Positions 35,004 to 42,464 of a stretch of DNA of 64,000 bases are shown piece after piece. The notes below the pieces were generated by a model. That model saw only the letters and a program-made list of their open reading frames with translations, was not told the origin of the DNA and searched no databases. The position numbers and the translations under genes were made by a program. Every line of letters starts with the position of its first letter. Position 1 is the first letter of the stretch. The stretch is taken from assembly GCF_900116065.1 (NCBI RefSeq), contig NZ_FOZV01000001.1, positions 124,001-188,000 on the forward strand, given 5' to 3'. This DNA is from Brevundimonas viscosa. GTDB lineage: Bacteria; Pseudomonadota; Alphaproteobacteria; Caulobacterales; Caulobacteraceae.

Positions 35004-35879
35004 ATGCGTGCAGTGGCGTTCGTCGCCGGAATCCTGGTCAGCGCGGTCGCCGCGACCCCCGTGGTCGCCGGCGGAGCCGCCGCCCGTCAGGTCGCCCTGC
35101 CCGACCCGTGGACGACGCCCGAACGGCCGACGACGGTCTCGGGCCTTCTCACCCGCCTCAGTCACGACGACGCTTTCGCCGACATCGACGGGCGCGAACC
35201 CGCCTACGCCTGGGATCGCGGCGATTACGGGCGTGCCGATGAAGCCGGGTCGCCCTGGGCCGTATCCAGGAGGGCCGTGCGCTTCGAGAGCCAGGGCTTC
35301 AGCGACCGGCTGAGCCTGCGCACCGAAGGCCGGTTGCGCCGCGCCGACGGTTCGCCCCTGCCCCCCGGCCCGCTGGACCGCGCCGCCGTCGAGGCCGAGC
35401 ACTACGACCTGACCTACACCCGCGGCTGGACCGAGACGCTGGCGCGCACCGAGTCGGGGCTGGACGTGACCCTGACGCCGCATGTCGGCGTCGGGGTGGG
35501 CAGCCGTGGTCGGGCCGCCGAGGCCGGGGCCACCCTGCGCATCGGACCGGACCTCGACCGGCTGGTGCCCGACGGGGCCGACGCCTTCGGCGACCGTCCG
35601 CGCTGGTACCTGTACGCGGCGGGCTCGGGCCGGGCGGTGGGCTACAACTTCGCCCGCACCCGCGACGGCGATTTCGCCCGCTCGGGCGTCAGCCACGACT
35701 CCGGCGCCTTCCTTGGCGACGCCTCGCTGGGCGTGGCCATGCGCCGCGGCCCGATCCACAGCTCGTTCGGCTTGGTCTATCGCGAGATCGAGACCGAGGG
35801 CCTGCGCGCCGGCCACGGCGTCGACACCGACGTGTCGGAAGGGCTGGTGGCGTTCCAGCTGTCGATCAAGCCCGAGTAG
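35004..35879 (+). CDS. LpxR-like (DUF2219) outer-membrane protein
   Basis: A 291-residue exported protein, signal MRAVAFVAGILVSAVAATPV, ribosome site GAGGGGA. The second half resembles the lipid A deacylase LpxR family: a run of amphipathic strands with DRPRWYLYAAGSGRAVGYNF and FLGDASLGVAMRRGPIHSSF and a terminal SEGLVAFQLSIKPE strand. The N-terminal part lacks the DND...YTNG strand where LpxR has its catalytic Asn/Asp, so deacylase activity is doubtful. It could be a structural barrel or a diverged enzyme. Confidence 0.6.
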   Translation: MRAVAFVAGILVSAVAATPVVAGGAAARQVALPDPWTTPERPTTVSGLLTRLSHDDAFADIDGREPAYAWDRGDYGRADEAGSPWAVSRRAVRFESQGFSDRLSLRTEGRLRRADGSPLPPGPLDRAAVEAEHYDLTYTRGWTETLARTESGLDVTLTPHVGVGVGSRGRAAEAGATLRIGPDLDRLVPDGADAFGDRPRWYLYAAGSGRAVGYNFARTRDGDFARSGVSHDSGAFLGDASLGVAMRRGPIHSSFGLVYREIETEGLRAGHGVDTDVSEGLVAFQLSIKPE

Positions 35880-35890
35880 GGATGAGGTTC

Positions 35891-35966
35891 CAGGTTCTAG
35901 GGGCTAGGGGCTAGGGGCTAGGCGCGAGAGCCCCACTAGAACCTAGAAACTAGAACCTAGAACCTG
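35891..35966. repeat. Heptad-arm inverted element, locus B (CTAG type)
   Basis: Left arm: CTAG at 35897, 35904, 35911 and 35918, each 7 bases apart, as CTAGGGG units. Right arm: CTAG at 35936, 35943, 35950 and 35957, again 7 apart, as CTAGAAC/CTAGAAA units. Outer ends CAGGTTCTAGG / CCTAGAACCTG are perfect inverted repeats. Central spacer CGCGAGAG. The right arm contains the ggt stop codon (35959-35957). Confidence 0.85.
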
Positions 35967-37711
35967 ACTGTCCCTTCCCGCCGGTCGTCCGCGCCGCCGT
36001 CCCAGCCCCAGGCGCCGTCGCGGCCCTGGCGCCAGAGGCCGCCGTGAAGGCCGGACGTTTCGCTGTCGTTGGGCTCCAGTTCGATGCCGTTGGCCGCCAG
36101 CGCCGCGCGCAGGTCCGGGCTGAAGCGCTCGGTGTCGGCCCCGAAGCCGTCGCCGCGGGCGACCAGGTTGGGCAGGTCGAAGGCGGCCTGCATCGGCAGC
36201 CCCCAGTCGAGTACGGCGATCAGCGCCCGGGCGTTGTAGGCGAGGATCGAGGTCCCGCCCGGCGAACCGAGCGCGCCGAGAAAGCGACCGTCGCGATCGA
36301 GGATCAGCACCGGCGACATCGACGAGCGCGGCCGCTTGCCGGGCGCCACGGCGTTGGCGGCCGGGGCCCCGTCGGGGCGGGTCGGGCTGAAGGAGAAGTC
36401 GGTCAGCTGGTTATTGAGGAAGAAGCCGGCGGCCATGCGCCCGGAGCCGAACACGCTCTCCACCGTGGTGGTCATGCTGACGGCGTTCCCCCCGGCGTCG
36501 ACGATCACGAAGTGCGAGGTGCCGGACGGCTCACGCGTGGCGTCGGGGCCGGCGAAGACCCCGCCCGGCGGCGCGCCCGGCTCGGCGGCGCCGGTCAGGG
36601 TGGGGGCCAGCGCCGCGCGGCCGGCGACATAGTCGGGGTCGAGCAGGCCCTGGACCGGCACGCGGACGAAGCCGGGGTCGCCGACGTAACGGTCGCGGTC
36701 GGCGTACATCAGCCGCTGCAGCTGGGCGAAGGCGGTCCAGGCGTCGGCGCTGTCGGGTCCCTCGAGGAGGGTCGGGCTGTGCTCGGCCATCAGCAGCAGC
36801 TGCAGCACGGCGACGCCGGAGGACGGCGGCGGCGGCACGCAGATCACCCAGATGCGGTACGGCCGGCACAGGGCGCCCCGCTCGATCGGGCGGTAGGCGG
36901 CGAGGTCGGCGTGGGTCAGGGCGCCGGGGCGCGGCCCGGCGCCGACGGTGGCGACGATCTCGTCGGCGATGCGGCCCCGGTAGAAGGCCTCCGGTCCGCC
37001 GGCGGCGATCTCGGCCACGGTGTCGGCGTAGGCCGGATTGCGCAGCACGTCGCCGGCGACGTAGCGGTCGCCGTCCGCCCTGGTGAAGTACGCGTCCGCC
37101 CAGCGGGTGCGGGCCTGGCCGCGCGTCGCCGCGATGAATCCGGCCAGCCGCGGGCTGACCACGAAGCCGTCGCGGGCCAGGCGTTCGGCGTCGGCGAACA
37201 GGGCGGACCACGCCAGCCGGCCATGCTCGGCCTGGGCCATGGCCAGCATGGCCACCGCGCCCGGGGCGCCGGTCGAGCGGCCGCTGAGCACGGCCTCCGG
37301 GAAGGGCAGCGGGCGGCCGTTCTCGTAGAACAGCTCGGGCGTGGCCGCGGCGGGGGCGGTCTCGCGTCCGTCGTAGCTGGTCACCTCGCCGGTCGAGGCG
37401 TCGTAGAGCATCATGAAGGCGCCGCCGCCGAGGCCGGAGGACTGCGGCTCGACCAGGCCGAGCACCGCCTGCACCGCCACGGCGGCGTCGACCGCCGAGC
37501 CGCCCTCGCGCAGCACCCGCATCCCCGCCTCGACGGCCAGCGGATTGGCCGCGGCGACGAAGGGGCCGCGGGCCGGCGGCGGGGCGGGCGCCGCGTGCGT
37601 CCGCGATCCGGGGCCGACCGGCGCGCCGCTCGCGCAGCCCGCCAGCGCTAGTCCGCATGCCAGCACGGCGGCCGTGAGGGTGCGGAGGCGGCGGAAGGGC
37701 GCTGGGGTCAT
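35957..37711 (-). CDS. ggt: Gamma-glutamyltransferase (lipoprotein type)
   Basis: Periplasmic enzyme that hydrolyses glutathione and transfers the gamma-glutamyl group; 584 residues from ATG at 37711 (MTPAPFRRLRTL). Signal with lipobox LALAGC. The Ntn-hydrolase autoprocessing threonine is near residue 398 in EPSGTSHFVIVDAGG, followed by the small subunit with SMTTTVESVFGSG, NNQLTDFSF, PRSSMSPVLI and GSPGGTSI. The large subunit holds EPQSSGLGGGAFML-like EPQSSGLGGGAFMM. A longer frame to 38245 crosses the tRNA and is rejected. The last residue codons and stop fall in heptad element B. Confidence 0.93.
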   Translation of the reverse strand: MTPAPFRRLRTLTAAVLACGLALAGCASGAPVGPGSRTHAAPAPPPARGPFVAAANPLAVEAGMRVLREGGSAVDAAVAVQAVLGLVEPQSSGLGGGAFMMLYDASTGEVTSYDGRETAPAAATPELFYENGRPLPFPEAVLSGRSTGAPGAVAMLAMAQAEHGRLAWSALFADAERLARDGFVVSPRLAGFIAATRGQARTRWADAYFTRADGDRYVAGDVLRNPAYADTVAEIAAGGPEAFYRGRIADEIVATVGAGPRPGALTHADLAAYRPIERGALCRPYRIWVICVPPPPSSGVAVLQLLLMAEHSPTLLEGPDSADAWTAFAQLQRLMYADRDRYVGDPGFVRVPVQGLLDPDYVAGRAALAPTLTGAAEPGAPPGGVFAGPDATREPSGTSHFVIVDAGGNAVSMTTTVESVFGSGRMAAGFFLNNQLTDFSFSPTRPDGAPAANAVAPGKRPRSSMSPVLILDRDGRFLGALGSPGGTSILAYNARALIAVLDWGLPMQAAFDLPNLVARGDGFGADTERFSPDLRAALAANGIELEPNDSETSGLHGGLWRQGRDGAWGWDGGADDRREGTVRF

Positions 37712-37829
37712 CGGGATCCTCGGCGAGGCGATCGGGGGAAAAGCGGCGCACCTTGGCGCGGCGGGCCGCCGAGCGGAAGCCCCGCCCGCCTCGCCGCGAG
37801 AACGTCGCGCAAAACCCGCCGTTCGGGAC

Positions 37830-37858
37830 TTGCCCCCTCTCCCCCCGTGCGCTAGAGA
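37830..37858 (+). promoter_or_regulatory. Probable promoter of tRNA-Arg
   Basis: TTGCCC (37830-37835), 17-bp spacer, TAGAGA (37853-37858), ending 26 bases before the tRNA 5' end. The -35 half matches well, the -10 moderately. Confidence 0.5.
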
Positions 37859-37884
37859 CCCGCCCTCGCCGTTCGCGGCCGTGC

Positions 37885-37961
37885 GCACCCGTAGCTCAGC
37901 TGGATAGAGCACCAGACTACGAATCTGGGGGTCAGGAGTTCGAATCTCTTCGGGTGCGCCA
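37885..37961 (+). tRNA. tRNA-Arg (anticodon ACG)
   Basis: A 77-nt cloverleaf. Acceptor stem GCACCCG/CGGGTGC, D-arm GCTCAGCTGGATAGAGC, anticodon stem-loop CCAGA-CTACGAA-TCTGG with anticodon ACG, T-arm AGGAG-TTCGAAT-CTCTT (with one weak pair), discriminator G and encoded CCA. ACG is edited to ICG and reads CGU, CGC and CGA. Confidence 0.97.
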
Positions 37962-37974
37962 TTTTCCTTCCCGC

Positions 37975-38388
37975 TCAGACTGACCTGCGGCGCGTCTTCG
38001 GCGTGCCTTTCGACAGGTTCAGCTCGACCGCCGCGCGGATGAGGGCGCGGAAGGCGGGGGCGTCGAGCGTCTCGCCCTCGCGGATGTCGATGGCCCGACG
38101 GTCGTTGCCCTCGAGACTGGCGTTGAACAGGCCGGCCGGATCCGGCAGGGCGGCGCCGCGGGCGAAGGTCAGCTTCACCGCCGCCTTGTAGGTCTCGCCG
38201 GTGCACAGGATGCCGGCGTGCTCCCACACCGGAACGCCGCGCCACTTGACCGTCTCGATGACCGCCGGATCGGCCTCGTGGATGAGGGCGCGGACGCGGG
38301 CGAGCGCGGCGCCGCGCCAGTCGCCCAGGGCGGCGATCCTGGCGTCGATGAGGCGGGCCGGTGATTCCTCTTCCGCGGCGTCGGACAT
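37975..38388 (-). CDS. DUF1801 domain protein (first of two)
   Basis: A 137-residue protein with the YdhG/DUF1801 fold: ALARVRALIHEADPAVIETVKWRGVPVWEHAGILC, then YKAAVKLTFARGAALPDP and the LEGNDRRAIDIREGETLD end. Such proteins have an SRPBCC-like fold and unknown function. The ATG at 38388 is at the better distance from GGAG; one two codons upstream is possible. It follows a second DUF1801 gene and an ArsR/SRPBCC pair on the same strand. Confidence 0.82.
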   Translation of the reverse strand: MSDAAEEESPARLIDARIAALGDWRGAALARVRALIHEADPAVIETVKWRGVPVWEHAGILCTGETYKAAVKLTFARGAALPDPAGLFNASLEGNDRRAIDIREGETLDAPAFRALIRAAVELNLSKGTPKTRRRSV

Positions 38389-38414
38389 GGTCATGATCTC
38401 CGTCGGGTTCGGGC

Positions 38415-38837
38415 TCACATCTTCTCGCCGGGGAGGCGGCTGGCCTGCCGCACCCAGTCGACGAACTGCGCTTCGTCGAAGGCTTCGTCCTCGTGGATGT
38501 GGAGGTAGCGGACGTGCTTCTGTTTCGAGCCGACCGGCGGCGGCGGCTCCAGTCCGGCGCCGCGGAAGAAGCTCACCTTCAGATAGCGCGCGTAGACGTG
38601 GACGCCGAGGAACCAGGTCCCCTCCTCCGCCCCATAGAGCGGCGAGTTCCACTTGACCGCCTTGCGCACCCCCGGAACGGCGTCCTCGATGAGCCTGTCG
38701 AGGCGGCGCCAGACCTCGCCCTTCCAGCCGGGCGCGGCCGCGATCCACGCCTGCACCGGGGCGTCGCCGTAGCCCTTGGCGATCTGCGGATTGCCGCCGG
38801 AGAGGAGGACGGGTTTTTCACGGGGACCGCCGGACAT
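38415..38837 (-). CDS. DUF1801 domain protein (second of two)
   Basis: A 140-residue DUF1801 protein: GWKGEVWRRLDRLIEDAVPG and VRKAVKWNSPLYGAEEGTWF, then YARYLKVSFFRGAGLEPPPP, with the conserved KWN/W-x-x-P-x-Y core that binds in the family pocket, and a His-rich HVRYLHIHEDE stretch. It is only distantly similar to its downstream neighbour, so an old duplication or two recruited paralogues. Part of the ArsR-led operon. Confidence 0.85.
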   Translation of the reverse strand: MSGGPREKPVLLSGGNPQIAKGYGDAPVQAWIAAAPGWKGEVWRRLDRLIEDAVPGVRKAVKWNSPLYGAEEGTWFLGVHVYARYLKVSFFRGAGLEPPPPVGSKQKHVRYLHIHEDEAFDEAQFVDWVRQASRLPGEKM

Positions 38838-38841
38838 GCCG

Positions 38842-39057
38842 TCACTCCCGGCCCGGGACGCGGGCGCCGAGCCAGGGACGCACGAACAGGTACAGCCCGG
38901 TGAGCGTCAGCACGAGGAGCGGCGCCAGCGGCGCGTAGAAGACGGGGCTTCCCGTATCCTGGCCGGTCGCGGCGGCCGCCGTCGCCGCGATGACGCAGGC
39001 GACGAAGATCGCCGATACCCAGCGGTGAAACCATCGAATCCGTTTGCCGAGAGCCAC
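38842..39057 (-). CDS. Small two-helix membrane protein
   Basis: A 71-residue protein with two hydrophobic segments (WVSAIFVACVIAATAAAATG and APLAPLLVLTLTGLYLFV) and basic ends (GKRIRWFHRW and RPWLGARVPGRE), predicting both termini in the cytoplasm. Ribosome site GAAAGGAGG. Function unknown. It lies four bases upstream of the second DUF1801 gene. Confidence 0.75.
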   Translation of the reverse strand: MALGKRIRWFHRWVSAIFVACVIAATAAAATGQDTGSPVFYAPLAPLLVLTLTGLYLFVRPWLGARVPGRE

Positions 39058-39079
39058 GTCGGCCTCCTTTCTGCAGCCA

Positions 39080-39511
39080 TCAATCTTCGGTCGAGAGAAC
39101 CTCGTCCAGCTTGTCGAGGAACCGGGCCCAACCGGCGCGGGCGCCGCCGAAGGCCTGCTTCTGCTGCGGACGGAAGCCGACCTGCTCGACCTGCAACCGG
39201 GTCCCCGCCGCCGTCGGTTCGAGGGTGAAGGTCACCACGCTTCTGAGGTCGAAGGCGGGATCCTCGTGGGTGAAGTCCCAGGTGTAGGACAGGCGCCGCT
39301 CCGGCTCGACCAGGCGGACCTCGCAATCCAGCACCCCGCCCCAGTCGCCGCGCAGGTTGAAGCGGTGCCCCACGACGGGGGCGAAATCGTTCTTCATCAG
39401 CCACGCCTCGATCAGGTGCGGCTGGGTGAGGGCGCGCCAGAGCTTTTCCGGGGGCCAGGGGAAGTCGCGCTCGACGACGACGGAGCGGGATGCAGGCGGG
39501 GCGTCGTTCAT
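39080..39511 (-). CDS. SRPBCC/AHSA1 domain protein
   Basis: A 143-residue START-like protein of the activator of Hsp90 ATPase type: VVVERDFPWPPEKLWRALTQ and PHLIEAWLMKNDFAPVVGHR, then SYTWDFTHEDPAFDLRSVVTF and the terminal GWARFLDKLDEVL helix. Such proteins bind small hydrophobic ligands. It follows the ArsR gene with a 4-nt ATGA overlap, a very common pairing, and is probably repressed by that regulator. Confidence 0.9.
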   Translation of the reverse strand: MNDAPPASRSVVVERDFPWPPEKLWRALTQPHLIEAWLMKNDFAPVVGHRFNLRGDWGGVLDCEVRLVEPERRLSYTWDFTHEDPAFDLRSVVTFTLEPTAAGTRLQVEQVGFRPQQKQAFGGARAGWARFLDKLDEVLSTED

Positions 39512-39831
39512 TGGTCCATCCTCTTCAGAAGGTCCTCGAGACCGTCGAGTCGGGCTTCCCAGAAACCTTCCATCCGCCGGGTCCAGTCGATCAGAGGGAC
39601 CAGGGCGCCGGGGCGGGCGCTGTAGTGGATGCGCCGGCCCTCCGGCCGGTCGCGGACCAGCCCCGCCTGTTTGAGCACGCCGAGGTGCTTGGAGACCGCC
39701 GGCTGCGACACCCCTGCGGCGCCGGTCAGGGCGCCGACGGTCTGTTCGCCGTCGCGGCAGAGCCGTTCGAAGATGGCCCGCCGGGTCGGGTCGGCCAGCG
39801 TCCGGAATAGGGCGTCGGGGGTATCCGCCAT
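39508..39831 (-). CDS. ArsR family transcriptional regulator
   Basis: A 107-residue winged-helix repressor: MADTPDALFRTLADPTRRAI, then VGALTGAAGVSQPAVSKHLG (recognition helix) and LVRDRPEGRRIHYSARPG (wing). No metal-binding cysteines, so it belongs to the non-metal 'SRPBCC-linked' group. The start is MADTPD; earlier readings in the frame run into the TonB receptor promoter. First gene of a five-gene operon (ArsR, SRPBCC, small membrane protein, two DUF1801). Confidence 0.92.
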   Translation of the reverse strand: MADTPDALFRTLADPTRRAIFERLCRDGEQTVGALTGAAGVSQPAVSKHLGVLKQAGLVRDRPEGRRIHYSARPGALVPLIDWTRRMEGFWEARLDGLEDLLKRMDQ

Positions 39832-40067
39832 ACGATCGATAACCCTACAGCTATAGATCAATCCATAACCACGGAGGAATGCGTCGTCAAGGTCGGGCGG
39901 AGCCGGATTGTCTGGGCCGGCCCGGCGCGGCGTTGACGTCGCGGTCCGTTCGCGGCAGTCCGGCGCCCACGGGAGCCGCATCGGCGGCCGCAACCTTTGC
40001 CGCTGTGCGCGGTTGTCCCTGTACGGCAGAAACCTTTGAAACGGGCTCGCCGAGGGGAAAGTCGCCT

Positions 40068-41939
40068 ATGTCCATCGTCGCCGGCCTCGCTGCCGTGAGT
40101 GTTCTGGGAGCGGGAGGCGAGGCCGCAGCCGATGCGCAGGGGCCGCAGCCGCAGGATCTGAGCGGACTGACGCTGGAGCAGCTGGCCGACATCCAGGTCA
40201 CCTCGGTGTCGCGCCGGCCGGAACAGCTGTCGGGCGCCGCCGCATCGGTCTATGTGATCACCCGCGACGACATCCGGCGGTCGGGCGCCGCGAGCCTGCC
40301 CGAGGTCCTGCGGCTCGCGCCGAACCTGCAGGTTCAGCGGGTCGGCTCGGTCGACTACGCCATCACCGCGCGCGGCTTCAACTCGTTCGAGACGGCCAAC
40401 AAGCTGCTCGTGCTGATCGACGGGCGCAGCATCTACACCACCCTGTTCTCCGGGGTGCTGTGGGACGCCCAGGGCCTGGTGCTGGAGGACATCGAGCGGA
40501 TCGAGGTGATCAGCGGCCCGGGCGGGGCGCTGTACGGCGCCAATGCGGTGAACGGGGTGATCAACATCACCACCCGCTCCGCGCGCGACACGCAGGGTCC
40601 AGCCATCTCGGCGGGGGTTGGGACGGACGACCGGACGCTCAGCCTGCGGCACGGCGGCGCCCTCGGCGAGGCCGGGGCATGGCGGCTTTTCCTGACCGGT
40701 TTCGACCGCAGCGACACGGAGATGGTGGGCGGCGGATCGGGCCTGGACGCCGCGGCCGGCATCCGCGCGGGGGGACGGGTCGACTGGTCCAACGGCCATG
40801 GCGACTGGATGCTGCAGGGCGACGTGTACGATCACGAGTCGCCGGGCGACGTGGCGCTGCGCGGCGGCTTCGCCCTCGGCCGCTGGGGACGGCAGTTGGG
40901 CGACTACGGCCGCATCGACGTGCAGGCCTATTACGACCGGGCCGACCGGGTGAACGGCCCGGTCGAGGAGGAGGTGCGCACCTGGGACGTGTCGCTGCAG
41001 CAGGCGATCGACCTCGGGCGGCACGCCATCGTCTGGGGCGGCGGCCACCGCTGGGTCGAGAACACCCTGACCAGCCCGCCCGGCGCGGCGACGCTCGTGC
41101 CCGCGAGCCGCGACATCACGCTGGGCAACCTGTTCGTGCAGGACCAGATCTCGCTGCGGGACGACCTGGTCCTGACGCTCGGGGTGAAGGTCGAGGACAG
41201 CAGCTTCACCGGCGTGGAGGTGCTGCCGAACGCCCGGCTGGCGTGGAGCCTCGACAACGGATCGCTGCTCTGGGGCGCCGTCTCGCGGGCCGCGCGCACC
41301 GCCAGCCGGATCGACCGCGACCTGACATTGCCCGGCTTCCTGGTCGGCGGGAGCTTCCAGTCGGAGATCCTGACCGCCTACGAGCTCGGCTATCGGGCCC
41401 GGCCCGCGCGTAATCTGAACCTGTCGGTGTCGGCCTTCTATCACGACTATACGGACCTGCGGACCGTCGCGCCCGATCCGGCGACGATCCTGCCGCTGCG
41501 GTTCGCCAACGGCGGCGAAGGCCACACCAGCGGGATCGAGGCCTGGGGCAGTTACGAGGTGTCGCCACGCTGGCGCCTCGACCTCGGCGTGGTCACCCTC
41601 GACAAGGAGTTCCGTCTCAAGCCGGGCGAGACCGACATCTCCAGCCTGGCGTCGGTGGGCGACGACCCGTCGTGGCAGGTGCTTCTCAACTCGCGCGCAC
41701 AGCTGACCGATCGGCTGGAGCTGGACGTCCATCTGCGGGCGGTCGATGAGCTGGCGGCGTCCGGCGTCGACGGTTACGTGGAGGCCGACCTTCGCCTCGG
41801 CTGGCGCTTCGACAACGGCGTCGAGCTGGCCCTGACCGGCTCCAACCTGATCAACGACACCCGCCTGGAAACCGGCGATCCCGGCCGGCAGCGGGTGCTT
41901 GGGCGCAGCGCCTACCTGACCCTCAGGGCGGGCTTCTGA
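40068..41939 (+). CDS. TonB-dependent outer-membrane receptor
   Basis: A 623-residue receptor, starting MSIVAGLAAVSVLGAGGEAA (signal peptide), GAGGGGAAA ribosome site. After the signal, LEQLADIQVTSVSRRPEQLS is the N-terminal plug region with a TonB-box-like VTSVS, followed by the plug domain (YVITRDDIRRSGAASLPEVL, GALYGANAVNGVINITTRSA) and a barrel of about 22 strands ending RSAYLTLRAGF with the terminal Phe. It is short for the family and resembles CirA/'ImpA-like' receptors linked to YfiR genes. Substrate unknown. First gene of an operon with yfiR and a hybrid kinase. Confidence 0.9.
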   Translation: MSIVAGLAAVSVLGAGGEAAADAQGPQPQDLSGLTLEQLADIQVTSVSRRPEQLSGAAASVYVITRDDIRRSGAASLPEVLRLAPNLQVQRVGSVDYAITARGFNSFETANKLLVLIDGRSIYTTLFSGVLWDAQGLVLEDIERIEVISGPGGALYGANAVNGVINITTRSARDTQGPAISAGVGTDDRTLSLRHGGALGEAGAWRLFLTGFDRSDTEMVGGGSGLDAAAGIRAGGRVDWSNGHGDWMLQGDVYDHESPGDVALRGGFALGRWGRQLGDYGRIDVQAYYDRADRVNGPVEEEVRTWDVSLQQAIDLGRHAIVWGGGHRWVENTLTSPPGAATLVPASRDITLGNLFVQDQISLRDDLVLTLGVKVEDSSFTGVEVLPNARLAWSLDNGSLLWGAVSRAARTASRIDRDLTLPGFLVGGSFQSEILTAYELGYRARPARNLNLSVSAFYHDYTDLRTVAPDPATILPLRFANGGEGHTSGIEAWGSYEVSPRWRLDLGVVTLDKEFRLKPGETDISSLASVGDDPSWQVLLNSRAQLTDRLELDVHLRAVDELAASGVDGYVEADLRLGWRFDNGVELALTGSNLINDTRLETGDPGRQRVLGRSAYLTLRAGF

Positions 41940-41941
41940 CC

Positions 41942-42463
41942 GTGGCCGGCCGACAGGCCATCGCGGGCGCCCTCGCCGCCCTCGTCCTGCTCGGCGAGGC
42001 CGGGATGGCCCGCGCACAGACCCTCGAGTACCAGGTCAAGGCCAACTACCTGGTCCGGTTCGCCGCCTTCGTGGAGTGGCCGCCGTCGGCGTTCGCCTCG
42101 GCCTCCGCGCCGCTGACGCTGTGCGTGGCGGGGCGAGATCCGTTCGGACGCGCGCTGGAAACCGCGGCGGCGGCCCAGACCGCCCACGGGCGGCGGATCG
42201 CCCTGCGCCGGCTCGGCGACAGGTCGGCCGTGACCGGTTGCCACATCGTCTACCTCGGGCGGGGCGCGGAGGCGCCGGAAACCGGGGCGGCCGTGCTGGT
42301 GGTCAGCGACTCCGCCGTGACCGCGCGGCGGGCGATGATCCACTTCGTGATCTCCAGCAACCGGGTCCGCTTCCACATCGACAAGGTCGCGGCCGAACAG
42401 GCACGCCTGCAGCTCAGCTCGCGCCTGCTCAACCTGGCCGTGGATGTGCGGGGGCGCGGCTGA
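41942..42463 (+). CDS. YfiR family periplasmic protein (DUF4154)
   Basis: A 173-residue exported protein, GTG start two bases after the receptor stop; signal MAGRQAIAGALAALVLLGEAG. The DUF4154 core is clear: YQVKANYLVRFAAFVEWPPS, LTLCVAGRDPFG, GCHIVYLGRG, VLVVSDSAVTARRAMIHFVI and RVRFHIDKVAAEQARLQLSS with SRLLNLA at the end. In Pseudomonas YfiR inhibits a membrane diguanylate cyclase in response to the envelope state; here the coupled partner is a histidine kinase with a periplasmic sensing domain, which YfiR may modulate. That is inference. Confidence 0.9.
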   Translation: MAGRQAIAGALAALVLLGEAGMARAQTLEYQVKANYLVRFAAFVEWPPSAFASASAPLTLCVAGRDPFGRALETAAAAQTAHGRRIALRRLGDRSAVTGCHIVYLGRGAEAPETGAAVLVVSDSAVTARRAMIHFVISSNRVRFHIDKVAAEQARLQLSSRLLNLAVDVRGRG

Positions 42464-42464
42464 G

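Noticed and set aside
37712-38245. Long upstream extension of the gamma-glutamyltransferase frame
   Set aside because: It crosses the tRNA-Arg gene and another gene; the lipoprotein signal starting at 37711 is a normal N-terminus.
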